Source of the DNA: a virus
Strand: one strand, 5' to 3'
DNA: 48,115 nucleotides
Virus record (IMG/VR): IMGVR_UViG_3300030104_005128
Span: 1 to 48,115 of that record
The translations under genes were made by a program, and so were the position numbers. The notes under the pieces are model-generated. The model was not told the origin of the DNA and did no database searches. It saw only the letters and a program-made list of their open reading frames with translations. Positions within the stretch are counted from its first letter, which is position 1. Each line of letters begins with the position of its first letter. Positions 1 to 8,163 of the stretch are shown piece after piece.

Positions 1-50
1 CTATTGAAACAGGGAATACTGTTGCGGATAGGCTTGTTGGCAAGGAGTAG
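1..50 (+). CDS. 3' end of an unidentified gene (partial)
   Basis: An open frame enters from the left edge and ends at TAG 48-50, encoding the last 15 residues (IETGNTVADRLVGKE). It lies on the same strand as the next gene, whose start is 3 nt after this stop. The Shine-Dalgarno sequence of that gene (AAGGAG) sits inside these last codons, so the two are probably co-transcribed. Too little is present to name a function. Confidence 0.5.
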   Translation, partial: IETGNTVADRLVGKE

Positions 51-52
51 TC

Positions 53-1462
53 ATGGCTGAAGCAATGAAACCACCTGCTGGAGCGATTGATCCTCGTTCT
101 GCGTTGAGTAAGGTTTCAAAAGCCATGCGTGAGTCTCAAGCTGCTTATGATCGTTTGCCTGATGAGCTAAAAGAAGTAGCGAAACAGCAAGCGGAAGGGT
201 CTTTGGTAGAGGATGAGTACCGGCCAAGCGCGATGTCATTGAAAGCGTTTGGTGAGCCTGGTGGTATGCCTGCCCCGGAAGCAAAGGAACAAGATCCTTA
301 CCAGCCAAAAAAAGACGCTACTGCTGAAGATGTTGGACTTGCTGCCGCAGAAGTCGCTTCATTTGCTGACCCAACCCCTGCGTCTGACCTTGTTGCTGCT
401 AAAATGCATTGGGACATGGGGGATAAAGAGTCTGCTGGTGTTGCTGCCGTAGCGGCAGGGATTCCATTTGTTCCTGGCCCCGTCCTTAAAGGAATGAAGA
501 AGGCTGTTGGCCCCGCGAAAAATGCTGCTGAGCAAGTGGCGGCAGAGGTTTCTGATATTGCCTCTGCTGGCATAAAGGCCGTCGAGGGGGCCGCTGAAAA
601 AGCGAAGCAGCTTACTGATGCTGCGCGTGAGTGGGCAGAAAAGGGAACAAACTCTTCATTTTTTAAGCGTTGGTCTGAAGACCTTCCAGTTATTGACGAC
701 CCAAGCGAGCGCCTTCGTGCTGACCCAGACACCTTTCTTTTGCCTGAATGGGACACTAAAGACTGGTCAGACAAGTGGGACTTTGCTCGACCAGAAGAAT
801 CAGTAAAGAACGAAATGATGAAGGAGTTGGATAAGATTGCAACATCCCCAGCGGTTTACAAGCTGTACCATGGGACTCCTTCATTTAAAGGAGATTCAGT
901 TGCTTCTAATCGAACCAAAGACCTTGGTTTTCACATGGGCACAGAAGACGCAGCACATGAAAGATTGAAAGAAAGTGGGGCGTATGCTCACGCTGCAATG
1001 TCTGATATTGATGACCCAGAAGCAATCCCGTTCTTTTTTAAAGCAAAAAGACTTGTTCCTCTTTCTGACCACGGGGTGCATTGGAATGGGTTTGAGGTTC
1101 TGACGGAAGCGCAGCAGCATTTGAGGAGAATTGGGGACACTAAAAGTGCAGAGTACTTAGAAGACGCAATGCTTGCGCCAACCATCAGCAAGCTGACGCC
1201 AAAAAAAGAACGAGAAGACGTTATCCAACTGCTAAAGAATGTGGGTTTTGACGGGGCTGTCTACGTCAATAGAATAGAAGACCGGGGAAGTCTTTCGTTT
1301 ATTGCTTTCCCTGGCACCACAAACGTAAAGCTTGCAGACACCTCTAAAGATTTGGGCAAGGTGCGAGGAACGTTTGGAGTTGAAGACCCCAGATTGGCCC
1401 ACGGTGTTGGTTTGCCTGCGGTTGTTGGAGCAAGAGAACTACAAAAAGATGAAGAAAAGTAG
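53..1462 (+). CDS. ADP-ribosyltransferase-like (polyvalent-protein type) phage protein
   Basis: 469 residues. The N-terminal half is Ala/Lys/Glu-rich and looks like a virion-associated linker or coiled-coil region. From about residue 268 the protein resembles the ART domains attached to phage polyvalent and MuF-type proteins: a YHGTPSF motif near 271, GFHMGT near 295, and a terminal GFDGAVYVNRIEDRG...SFIAF strand pair near 398-415. Known members transfer ADP-ribose from NAD+ to host proteins and are often carried in the virion. Start ATG 53 has AAGGAG just upstream. It converges on the minus-strand cluster and ends at a terminator at 1477-1504. Family assignment is by motif only; the target is unknown. 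Confidence 0.6.
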   Translation: MAEAMKPPAGAIDPRSALSKVSKAMRESQAAYDRLPDELKEVAKQQAEGSLVEDEYRPSAMSLKAFGEPGGMPAPEAKEQDPYQPKKDATAEDVGLAAAEVASFADPTPASDLVAAKMHWDMGDKESAGVAAVAAGIPFVPGPVLKGMKKAVGPAKNAAEQVAAEVSDIASAGIKAVEGAAEKAKQLTDAAREWAEKGTNSSFFKRWSEDLPVIDDPSERLRADPDTFLLPEWDTKDWSDKWDFARPEESVKNEMMKELDKIATSPAVYKLYHGTPSFKGDSVASNRTKDLGFHMGTEDAAHERLKESGAYAHAAMSDIDDPEAIPFFFKAKRLVPLSDHGVHWNGFEVLTEAQQHLRRIGDTKSAEYLEDAMLAPTISKLTPKKEREDVIQLLKNVGFDGAVYVNRIEDRGSLSFIAFPGTTNVKLADTSKDLGKVRGTFGVEDPRLAHGVGLPAVVGARELQKDEEK

Positions 1463-1464
1463 CC

Positions 1465-1716
1465 CTACTTCTTCTTAGCCTCTGCCTTTCCGGAGGCTTT
1501 TTTTGAAAGCCCCTTGGCAAGCTCTTTTGTCTGCGCCTTCATGTACGCTTTTTGCTCTTTCTCCGTTCTCCGGCGATTTGGCCTATTGTCACGGTGTTTT
1601 TCTTTTAATGCTTGATGGTCTTTCTCAGTCTGTTGCCTGACCCGTTTTTCTCCTTTTGTTTCTAGCTGCTCAACTGCGAGGGGTAATCTCATTTCTTTAG
1701 GCTTCACGCTGCTCAT
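1465..1716 (-). CDS. Small, very basic hypothetical protein
   Basis: 83 residues, extremely rich in Lys, Arg, Glu and Gln, with a Lys/Ala C-terminus (KKASGKAEAKKK). It is probably helical and possibly nucleic-acid binding, but no family is recognised. It is the last gene of a four-gene minus-strand cluster: its ATG overlaps the transglycosylase stop in an ATGA junction, and AAGGAG precedes it. Its 3' end also encodes the forward terminator of the converging gene, which explains part of the Lys-rich tail. Confidence 0.65.
   Translation of the reverse strand: MSSVKPKEMRLPLAVEQLETKGEKRVRQQTEKDHQALKEKHRDNRPNRRRTEKEQKAYMKAQTKELAKGLSKKASGKAEAKKK
1477..1504 (+). terminator. Rho-independent terminator for the ART-like gene
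   Basis: AGCCTC at 1477-1482 pairs with GAGGCT at 1493-1498, followed by a run of seven T (1498-1504). On + it ends transcripts from the ART-like gene 15 nt after its stop codon. It lies inside the 3' end of the convergent minus-strand gene. Confidence 0.75.
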
Positions 1717-2369
1717 TGCTGCTCCTTCCGCGCCGATGCACCACCGTGCATAGACTTTTGTTTGTACGTGCTGGGCGGCTTCACAGGCTTCGGCCGGGCA
1801 CCAGCGCCGATGAAGTCAGGAGGGGGCACAGGGCCTCCCTCCGCCTCTGGAGGCTTCTCTACGTCGAGAGCGCCCATAATCGACGCCACATAATCTCTCG
1901 TTTCTTTTGGAATCTCACGCTTGCCAGCCTGAGCCTTACGAACGTTACCCATGCCCAAGTTGTAACCAGCAAGCATTAGCTCACGGTCGCCCTTAAATAC
2001 ACGGTCAAGACGTGAAAGCTCCTGCGCGCTGGCAGCAATGTTCTGTTCAGGGTCAAATGGATCGCTAACTTTCCACTCCTCCCACGTCGGCTTCATCAAC
2101 TGCATCAACCCGCGAGCACCGGCAGGGCTAACAGCACGCTCATCCCCGCCACTCTCCTTGGCCATCATCACGTAAAAAAGAGCAGGATCTACGTTGTATT
2201 TAGAAGCATACTTGTCGACTAGGTGCCCGTACTTCTTACGAAGCACAGGCACCAAGTCTCGAAGCTCTTTACTTTTTGGCGCAACTTCGTTGCGCGGTGT
2301 CCACGAAAGCCTGGGTCGTGCCTTTCCAGATAAACCCTGAGCAACAGCCTTTTGTTCAATAGACGCCAT
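1713..2369 (-). CDS. Lytic transglycosylase (SLT domain)
   Basis: 218 residues with a soluble lytic transglycosylase (lysozyme-like) domain at about 45-165: catalytic Glu72 in AKESGG, then SPAGARGLMQL (81-91), AGYNLG (134-139) and RDYV (158-161). Enzymes of this family cleave the MurNAc-GlcNAc bond and form 1,6-anhydro-MurNAc. No signal peptide is evident, so it more likely acts from the virion during DNA entry than as an exported endolysin; a separate amidase is at 33.0 kb. The Pro-rich tail (175-205) may anchor it. Upstream and downstream genes overlap it (TAATG and ATGA). Confidence 0.88.
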   Translation of the reverse strand: MASIEQKAVAQGLSGKARPRLSWTPRNEVAPKSKELRDLVPVLRKKYGHLVDKYASKYNVDPALFYVMMAKESGGDERAVSPAGARGLMQLMKPTWEEWKVSDPFDPEQNIAASAQELSRLDRVFKGDRELMLAGYNLGMGNVRKAQAGKREIPKETRDYVASIMGALDVEKPPEAEGGPVPPPDFIGAGARPKPVKPPSTYKQKSMHGGASARKEQQ

Positions 2370-2695
2370 TAATTTCTGGGCTCCGTAGATTCATTTGCAT
2401 TCTGACCAGCGGTGGCATTGATTGCGTCCATCTTTTTGTCTTTGAAGTTTGACCTGGCTTTGCTTCCCAAGCCAACGCCAACAGCAGATGTTGCCGCAAT
2501 GCCTGCAAGAGCAACGGGCTGAAGGCCGGGAATAGCCATCGCTACAAAAGGAGCGGCAGCCAAAACTCCAAGCCCAACGTCTGCGAGTGTGCCAGATGCC
2601 TTCTGGCCTTTCGAGATTGGCTTAACCCTGGGGGCAGGAGTGCCTACCTCGGTCACCCTTCCTGCAAGTCCGCGCTCTATGCTTGCGTATGCCAC
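2369..2695 (-). CDS. Small membrane-associated hypothetical protein
   Basis: 108 residues. A hydrophobic stretch from about residue 35 to 75 (GVLAAAPFVAMAIPG, then VALAGIAATSAVGVGLG) could form one or two membrane segments, followed by a charged tail. The start codon of the downstream transglycosylase overlaps its stop by 1 nt (TAATG), so the two are translationally coupled. A role in membrane penetration alongside the transglycosylase is possible but is inference. Confidence 0.65.
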   Translation of the reverse strand: MAYASIERGLAGRVTEVGTPAPRVKPISKGQKASGTLADVGLGVLAAAPFVAMAIPGLQPVALAGIAATSAVGVGLGSKARSNFKDKKMDAINATAGQNANESTEPRN

Positions 2696-2698
2696 GTT

Positions 2699-3034
2699 TT
2701 ACCCGAAGATGTAGTCTACTCTACAGAAGGTGTACTTCATTCCACCACTCTCTACAGTTACAGGTTGTCCACCACGGATATTATATCCAAGTTGCTTCCA
2801 TGTTCTGGTGTAGGTGGTGTCATCTTCAAAGAAAAGCTCGACTTGATTAGAGCCACACACAACTGTAATCTTCTTTTGCTTAACTTTTGGTGGGCGTCCT
2901 ACTCGCTTAACGGGTGCTGAAATGGGTCCAGGTGTAGAGTCAGCAACCGGCGGAATGTCAGCAACAGCGTTAACTGCGGCCTTCTTAGTTGTGCGTGACC
3001 GGCTTTTAGTAGTGGTCTTTTTTGCTGTCGGCAT
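2699..3034 (-). CDS. Small hypothetical protein with AT-hook-like segment
   Basis: 111 residues. The N-terminus is Lys/Thr/Ser-rich (KKTTTKSRSRTTKK), then a GRPP core in KRVGRPPKVKQKK resembles an AT-hook, which binds the minor groove of AT-rich DNA. The C-terminal 50 residues look like a small beta-rich domain and are not recognised. It is the first gene of the minus-strand cluster and diverges from the 3056 gene with almost no space between, so its promoter must lie within or across that gene's start. Confidence 0.65.
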   Translation of the reverse strand: MPTAKKTTTKSRSRTTKKAAVNAVADIPPVADSTPGPISAPVKRVGRPPKVKQKKITVVCGSNQVELFFEDDTTYTRTWKQLGYNIRGGQPVTVESGGMKYTFCRVDYIFG

Positions 3035-3055
3035 GTGTTCCTCTCGGAGTGTTTG

Positions 3056-3580
3056 TTGACTAAAGATAAGCGAATACGTCTTCGTATCTCTGAACGTCAG
3101 TATAAGGCAATCCAGGGTGCAGCGGATGATGCAGGACTAAATGTACCTTCGTTTATTAGAAATGCCATTTCGATGGCTATACTGCGCGGAAGTGGTTCTG
3201 AGTATTCGGAAATAACGGTATCTCCAAAAAACAATTCTTCAATAGATAAGTGGTTTGAATGGTTGTGTTCTCGCCAACCTACCGTATCAGACTTCATTGC
3301 TTCGGGTGGAGAGTTGCAGCCAGAATTAAAACTCTCGTTATACAAAGCGCTGCCCAAAATACAAGCTAGACGTTTTGAGAAAACGCTTAAGGGGGTTCGT
3401 TTAGAAGTCATTGGACTTGAAGAGGGTTGCTCCCGGCAGGCAGTACATGCTTCTATAAAGAGAGCAATTAAACAACTCCGAACAAATAATGACTTTGCAA
3501 AAGCGCTTTGCGCTGCAATGCCCGATGCGGGTATTGAAGCAACAATGCTAATTGAGGCAACTAAAAATGAGCAAAAATAA
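3056..3580 (+). CDS. DNA-binding protein, candidate small terminase subunit
   Basis: 174 residues from TTG 3056, chosen because GGAG (3046-3049) lies 6 nt upstream; GTG 3035 would touch the divergent gene. Residues 2-43 resemble a ribbon-helix-helix domain (RIRLRISERQYKAIQ...VPSFIRNAISMAI). Residues 105-142 resemble a sigma region 4-type helix-turn-helix (GLEEGCSRQAVHASIKRAIKQLR). It sits two genes before the large terminase, where small terminase subunits that recognise the packaging site are commonly found. The function is inferred from position plus DNA-binding motifs; a transcription regulator is the alternative. Confidence 0.6.
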   Translation: MTKDKRIRLRISERQYKAIQGAADDAGLNVPSFIRNAISMAILRGSGSEYSEITVSPKNNSSIDKWFEWLCSRQPTVSDFIASGGELQPELKLSLYKALPKIQARRFEKTLKGVRLEVIGLEEGCSRQAVHASIKRAIKQLRTNNDFAKALCAAMPDAGIEATMLIEATKNEQK

Positions 3581-3842
3581 ACCAGACCCAAGGTTCTCTC
3601 TTCAAGACTACCAAGGAATCATTCATGTCTGTGAAGACGTTCTTGATAGTTACCGAAAAGGCCGAATGGAAAAGAAAGACGTGGACGCAATCATGTCCAT
3701 CGTCACGGTTTCAAGACAAACACTTACAGATAAAAATAGGTACAACCAAAAGAAGAACCCTGCGGTAAAGAGTGACCAAGAGGTTTTGAGTGGAGTTACC
3801 AGTGGCGGGCCGTTCAACGTGTTCGCGGGTGGAGTTAAATGA
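3567..3842 (+). CDS. Hypothetical protein between candidate TerS and TerL
   Basis: 91 residues from ATG 3567, preceded by GAGG at 3555 and overlapping the end of the previous gene by 14 nt. No domain is recognised. The middle is charged and helical (LDSYRKGRMEKKDVDAIMS), and the tail is Gly-rich. Its stop overlaps the terminase start (ATGA), so the three genes are coupled. Given its place it may be a packaging accessory factor, or even the true small subunit. Confidence 0.65.
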   Translation: MSKNKPDPRFSLQDYQGIIHVCEDVLDSYRKGRMEKKDVDAIMSIVTVSRQTLTDKNRYNQKKNPAVKSDQEVLSGVTSGGPFNVFAGGVK

Positions 3843-5458
3843 CTCTTCTGTCTCCACAAAGCCCGGACTTTTGGGATCCTCTGACATATTGTTCCTCGAA
3901 TAAAATCCGGTCAAAAAGTGGGGCTCTTGTTCCTTTTGAACTCTGGGAACATCAGCGTATTTTGGCTGCGGCTGTACAGCGCTGCTACAGAGAAAATAAA
4001 TGGCTTGTGCATGTAAAGCCACGTCAGGAAGGAAGCAGCACATTCTTTACGTGTGTTGCTACGCAACACGCAATGTTCAGAACAGGTTGTCGCGTTGGCC
4101 TGCTTGCTCATAAAAAAGAAACCGCAAAAGCCCTTTCAGAAATGGCTGTTCGTTTTCACCGCCACCTTCCAGCAGAAATAAAACCAAAGAAGTCTGTTGG
4201 ACTAAAAAGAACTCTTGAGTTTCCTGTTCTTGATAGTCGAATGGTGATTGCTTCAGTAAAAGACGAAGAACCTTTGCGTGGTGAAACGGTTCAGGTATTG
4301 CTTGCTACTGAGATTTCTAAGTGGTCAGATACGGCAGGCCCAGATGCGTGGACTTCTGCTCTAAACGCTGTACCAAGTAACAGTGGCTTTGTTATTGCTG
4401 AGTCTACGCCAAGCTACCATGGTGACCAGCTTCATGAAATCTGCCTGGACGCAGAAAAGCCACACAGCAAGTGGTTGAAGGTTTTCATTCCCTGGACAAT
4501 GGTAAATGAGTATTCGGTTCAGCCGCCCTCAAGCTGGCGACCAGATTCAGTGGTGCAAGAATACGCAGACAAACACCACCTCACTGCGGCACAAGCCTTC
4601 TGGATGCAAACTGAAGGGCTGCAAAAGTGTAGGAACAACCTTGAAAAGTTCCGTGCAGAGTATCCAGTAAATGAACTTGACTGCTGGGTTCTTGCTGGCG
4701 AATCTGTGTTTGATTCAAAGAACCTTATGTCAATGATGGAACGTATCGACAGAGGGACCGGCCTTAGCGTTGAAACGTCTGAGTACGTTGAGTTTGAAGA
4801 ACCAAGAGAAGAAAACAAGTATTTGATTTTTTGCGACCCTGCTGGGTCTTGGTCCACCAGAGATATGTTTGGTGTTCAAGTTCTAAATGTAGACAACTGC
4901 ACTCAGGCTGCTGAATACCTTGGGCATTCTGAAGCATTTAAAATGGCAAGAGAACTCGCAAAGCTTTCAAAGAAATACAATGATGCGCGAATCTATGTTG
5001 AAGCCAACGGTGTAGGTGAGGCTTTAATTTCTCACCTGCTTACAATGGGAGTGAAAAACCTCTACCATAGGAAGGCCAGCGCACATGGCCGCTCTGGCTA
5101 CACCCGCATTCCCGGTTGGTATTCGACGGTAAAAACAAAAGCCCAAGCAATCAGTTTTCTTCAAGAGCTTATCTCTGATGAGTCTCTTACTATCAACTCT
5201 ACTCGCTGTATTCGTCAGCTTTTGAATTATCGTGGTCAATGGGACAAGCTTTCTCGCGACTCGTCTGGTGGTCACTATGACCTTGCTGCATCTATGGCTG
5301 GCGCAGCTTGGGCGTGGAGGATTGAGGTTGGCGCTCGATGGGATAAGAGAAAGATGTCAGACCAACAAAGGTCACGCGATAATTGGAGGCGTCTGATGAA
5401 CCGCATTGACCGTCAAGCAAATATGAATTCAAATAGTCCTTGGGGTCATCACAAATGA
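3839..5458 (+). CDS. terL: Terminase large subunit
   Basis: 539 residues. The ATPase half has a Walker A-type motif KPRQEGSST (60-68) and Walker B VQVLLATE (151-158). The nuclease half has the RNase H-like acidic residues: Asp in IFCDPAG (about 333), Glu in IYVEANG (about 387) and Asp in HYDLAAS (about 480). TerL drives DNA translocation into the prohead and cuts the concatemer. Length is normal for the family. It overlaps both neighbours by 4 nt and is followed directly by the portal gene, the usual order. Confidence 0.93.
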   Translation: MTLLSPQSPDFWDPLTYCSSNKIRSKSGALVPFELWEHQRILAAAVQRCYRENKWLVHVKPRQEGSSTFFTCVATQHAMFRTGCRVGLLAHKKETAKALSEMAVRFHRHLPAEIKPKKSVGLKRTLEFPVLDSRMVIASVKDEEPLRGETVQVLLATEISKWSDTAGPDAWTSALNAVPSNSGFVIAESTPSYHGDQLHEICLDAEKPHSKWLKVFIPWTMVNEYSVQPPSSWRPDSVVQEYADKHHLTAAQAFWMQTEGLQKCRNNLEKFRAEYPVNELDCWVLAGESVFDSKNLMSMMERIDRGTGLSVETSEYVEFEEPREENKYLIFCDPAGSWSTRDMFGVQVLNVDNCTQAAEYLGHSEAFKMARELAKLSKKYNDARIYVEANGVGEALISHLLTMGVKNLYHRKASAHGRSGYTRIPGWYSTVKTKAQAISFLQELISDESLTINSTRCIRQLLNYRGQWDKLSRDSSGGHYDLAASMAGAAWAWRIEVGARWDKRKMSDQQRSRDNWRRLMNRIDRQANMNSNSPWGHHK

Positions 5459-7236
5459 GCAACTACGTTTCTGATGCAGAGTTTGCCGGTTCTGCCGAGC
5501 AACAGTCAAAAGAGGCCAAGACCCTTCGGAAGATGGTCACCCTTATTACTCAGACTGAAGAGAACTTTAAGACATACCGTGCAGATGAGTTGATTAGAAA
5601 CCTTTCGTACTATCGAGGGGAGTTTTGGGGTGGTGATGGGTACTCATCTCAAATTAATCCAACGTCTTCTAGGAATTATGCGGCGGTACAGAACGAAGTA
5701 TTTCCAATCATTGATACCATTGCCTCATCGCTCGCAATGGATCTTCCCCAGGTTGAAGCTATTGACCAGCGGGCAATGTCTTACAAGGTTCCAGAGCGGC
5801 ATCAAGATGCGACATTTGCGGGCAAGAGGGTTGCTGCGGCACTGAACTTCTTTGCAGAAGAAGACCAGCTTGATGACATCCTTCGTGAAATGATTCTTCA
5901 TGCGCTTCTGTTTGATATGAGCGTATTGAAAGTGATGTGGTCATCAGACTTGGGCCGACCAATTTGGAGGACAAAGCTTCCATGGGAGGTTCACTTTGAC
6001 CCCAATGCAAAGCGTGCCGCTGATTCGGCGTGGGCTTTTGAGCGGTTTGTTCTACACATTGATGACCTTCGCGATCGAATTGATTCAGGGGTCTACAACA
6101 AAGTAAAGAAGACAATCAAAGGTGACACGTACCCGCGCTCGCTTGTTCACTCTCACATGAAAGACGAAGCAGAGATTAAGCTTCGCGAGGCCGGGCTAAA
6201 AGAGTACGTGTCTCTTGTAGAGTATTGGGACTTTAAAAGAAACAAGCTGTACCATCTGCATCCAGACACAAATCAGCTTTTGATGGAGTCTGAAATTCCG
6301 TATGGGCGACCATACGAAGTCTTGGTGTTTCATCCTGGTATTGGCCGCATTCGCGGAATCCCCGACACAACGTTGGTTGCGCCGATTCAAAGAGACATCA
6401 ATGAATTGGTTAGTGCGCGTCGAGAGATCGTTGCTCGACTACCGAGAAGAATGCTTGTGGATTCTAAGCTGTTTCGGTCTGAGGAAGAGTTTGAGCGGTG
6501 GAAGAATGCCCGGACATGGGAACCGACATTGATTCACGCCCCACCAGATGGAAACATTGATTCTAATATCTGGGTCAGCCCAGAAATGAAGACGACGTTT
6601 GATTTCAACAACCACCTGAGTCAGGCTATTGATTCAATTCGTTGGCTACCTGGCATGGCTGACTACCAGCAGGGCCAAGTAAAGAACATTCGGACGGCTG
6701 CTGAAGCAAACATGATCCGATCCGCAATTGAAGGCCGTTTGGCAATTCGTTCAAGAAAGGTTGTTCGGATTGTTACGTCCATGTTCAGGCGTGCTTTGGA
6801 TGCGTTTAAATGGGCGCTGGTAAACAAAGAGTTTTCTGGCGTCAATGTAGATAGGCTGTCTCGTCTTCTTCAAGTTGATGTTGATGCAGCAACGTTTGAA
6901 AAAGAAATTGTTGAAGCGTCACCGGCTTTCCGGCTACTTCCGTTTAGTCCGCTAATGGAAGACAAGATTGTTCGTCGCGCTCATTTGATTGAGTTGATTT
7001 CTTACTTGTCTTCGGGCGGTCCTCTTAGCGAAGCAATCGACCAAAAGGAGCTTGCTCGCGAAGTTGTAGAGGCGTTTGGATTTAGGCCGTCTTTGGTAAA
7101 GACTGAATCAGTTGAAGATTTTGTTGCTATGCAAGAATCAGCTTCTCCAGAAGCACAAGCTTTAGAAGAAATGGCAGCTATGGGTGGGTCGCCTGAAATG
7201 CCCCCCATGGGAATGCCCCCCATCCCTCAAGGTTGA
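5455..7236 (+). CDS. Portal protein (head-tail connector)
   Basis: 593 residues from ATG 5455 (ATGA overlap with terL). Portal-like features include the N-terminal NLSYYRGEFWGG...NEVFPIIDTIASSLAMDLPQ segment, the long helical middle (DILREMILHALLFDMSVLKVMW) and a clip/wing region. The dodecameric portal forms the DNA entry and exit channel at one vertex and docks the terminase and tail. Size and position directly after terL fit podovirus-type portals. The C-terminus is Met/Pro/Gly-rich (MPPMGMPPIP), similar in composition to the protein encoded at 8164. Confidence 0.85.
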   Translation: MSNYVSDAEFAGSAEQQSKEAKTLRKMVTLITQTEENFKTYRADELIRNLSYYRGEFWGGDGYSSQINPTSSRNYAAVQNEVFPIIDTIASSLAMDLPQVEAIDQRAMSYKVPERHQDATFAGKRVAAALNFFAEEDQLDDILREMILHALLFDMSVLKVMWSSDLGRPIWRTKLPWEVHFDPNAKRAADSAWAFERFVLHIDDLRDRIDSGVYNKVKKTIKGDTYPRSLVHSHMKDEAEIKLREAGLKEYVSLVEYWDFKRNKLYHLHPDTNQLLMESEIPYGRPYEVLVFHPGIGRIRGIPDTTLVAPIQRDINELVSARREIVARLPRRMLVDSKLFRSEEEFERWKNARTWEPTLIHAPPDGNIDSNIWVSPEMKTTFDFNNHLSQAIDSIRWLPGMADYQQGQVKNIRTAAEANMIRSAIEGRLAIRSRKVVRIVTSMFRRALDAFKWALVNKEFSGVNVDRLSRLLQVDVDAATFEKEIVEASPAFRLLPFSPLMEDKIVRRAHLIELISYLSSGGPLSEAIDQKELAREVVEAFGFRPSLVKTESVEDFVAMQESASPEAQALEEMAAMGGSPEMPPMGMPPIPQG

Positions 7237-7261
7237 CAATTGGCAGCCACAGGAGTTTTCA

Positions 7262-7603
7262 ATGCATGATCTAAAAGCACTAGCAAAAAAAGCGAACAAG
7301 GGTGACAAGGAAGCGCTGACTATTCTTGTTCTTGAAATGCCTTCTGGAATCATGGGAGACATGAAGCCTGAAGATTTTTCTAAGAAGATGGAAGAAGATG
7401 ATGCGTTTTCTGAGTATGTAAACAAGCAAGAGCGTCCAAATAAAGACGCATTCAATCCATACGAAGAAGACGATATGGATTCTGGTAGCGTAGAAAGCGA
7501 CGTTGCCATGTTGCTTGAAAAATGGACTGAGCGTGACCCTGAAACCCCTGCTGGTTCGTATTATCAAGACCTTAAAGAGTTGTATGAAAAACACTTCTCG
7601 TAA
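7262..7603 (+). CDS. Acidic hypothetical protein in head module
   Basis: 113 residues from ATG 7262 with AGGAG about 6 nt upstream. It begins with a basic stretch (LKALAKKANKGDK) and is then strongly acidic with predicted helices (EEDDMDSGSVESD). No family is recognised. It lies between portal and scaffold, so a head-assembly or virion role is plausible but only inferred. Confidence 0.7.
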   Translation: MHDLKALAKKANKGDKEALTILVLEMPSGIMGDMKPEDFSKKMEEDDAFSEYVNKQERPNKDAFNPYEEDDMDSGSVESDVAMLLEKWTERDPETPAGSYYQDLKELYEKHFS

Positions 7604-7612
7604 GGATTAGCT

Positions 7613-8155
7613 GTGCCGATTCATGAATACAGATGCTTGTCTTGTAAGCTTGCTTACGAAGAATTGTTTCTTGGGTCAGACGTTATTCCTGAACATGATG
7701 ATTGCCCATCGTGTGGGAAGCCATCAAAAAAGGTCAACGTAAACCACTTTCGCCACATTGGTCCCGTGTTTGAAGGTCTAGAGCACTACTCTCAAAACCT
7801 TCTTACGCGAAAACAGCGGGCGTCTGGACAAGAATTCAAGTCGTACAAAGACATCCAAAGGTTTGAACAGGAAAACAACCTTTGTCGTGTGACACCTGGC
7901 TCGTCTGTACACAGAGAACAGGTTGAATCTGCGTATGAAGAAGACTTTGAAAAGTCTAAGCGGCTTAAGGAATCTGGCCTTGAAGGTGTAGCCGACTACA
8001 TTTACCAAAAAGAAATGCAGGATGCTACGGGATGGTCAGACTCTAAATATACTCGTTGGAAAAACTTACATGATAAGGCGCAATCTGACGCCAAGTCTGG
8101 CAAGATTGATATATCACAAGCAGCAACAGCCAAACCACTGTCTGCGAATAGTTAG
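7613..8155 (+). CDS. FmdB-type zinc-ribbon protein
   Basis: 180 residues, GTG start. The N-terminus is a zinc ribbon of the FmdB/CxxC_CXXC type: MPIHEYRC, with Cys8/Cys11 and Cys31/Cys34 (CLSC and CPSC). The rest is charged and helical. FmdB-like ribbons occur widely in phage head modules without an assigned function; metal binding is supported by the four cysteines. A second, shorter FmdB-type protein is encoded on minus at 36566-36760. Confidence 0.75.
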   Translation: MPIHEYRCLSCKLAYEELFLGSDVIPEHDDCPSCGKPSKKVNVNHFRHIGPVFEGLEHYSQNLLTRKQRASGQEFKSYKDIQRFEQENNLCRVTPGSSVHREQVESAYEEDFEKSKRLKESGLEGVADYIYQKEMQDATGWSDSKYTRWKNLHDKAQSDAKSGKIDISQAATAKPLSANS

Positions 8156-8163
8156 GAGTTACG

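Noticed and set aside
298-774. 158-codon minus-strand frame opposite the ART-like gene
   Set aside because: Ser/Ala/Thr-rich product typical of an antisense shadow; no ribosome site, and the plus frame has coherent domains.
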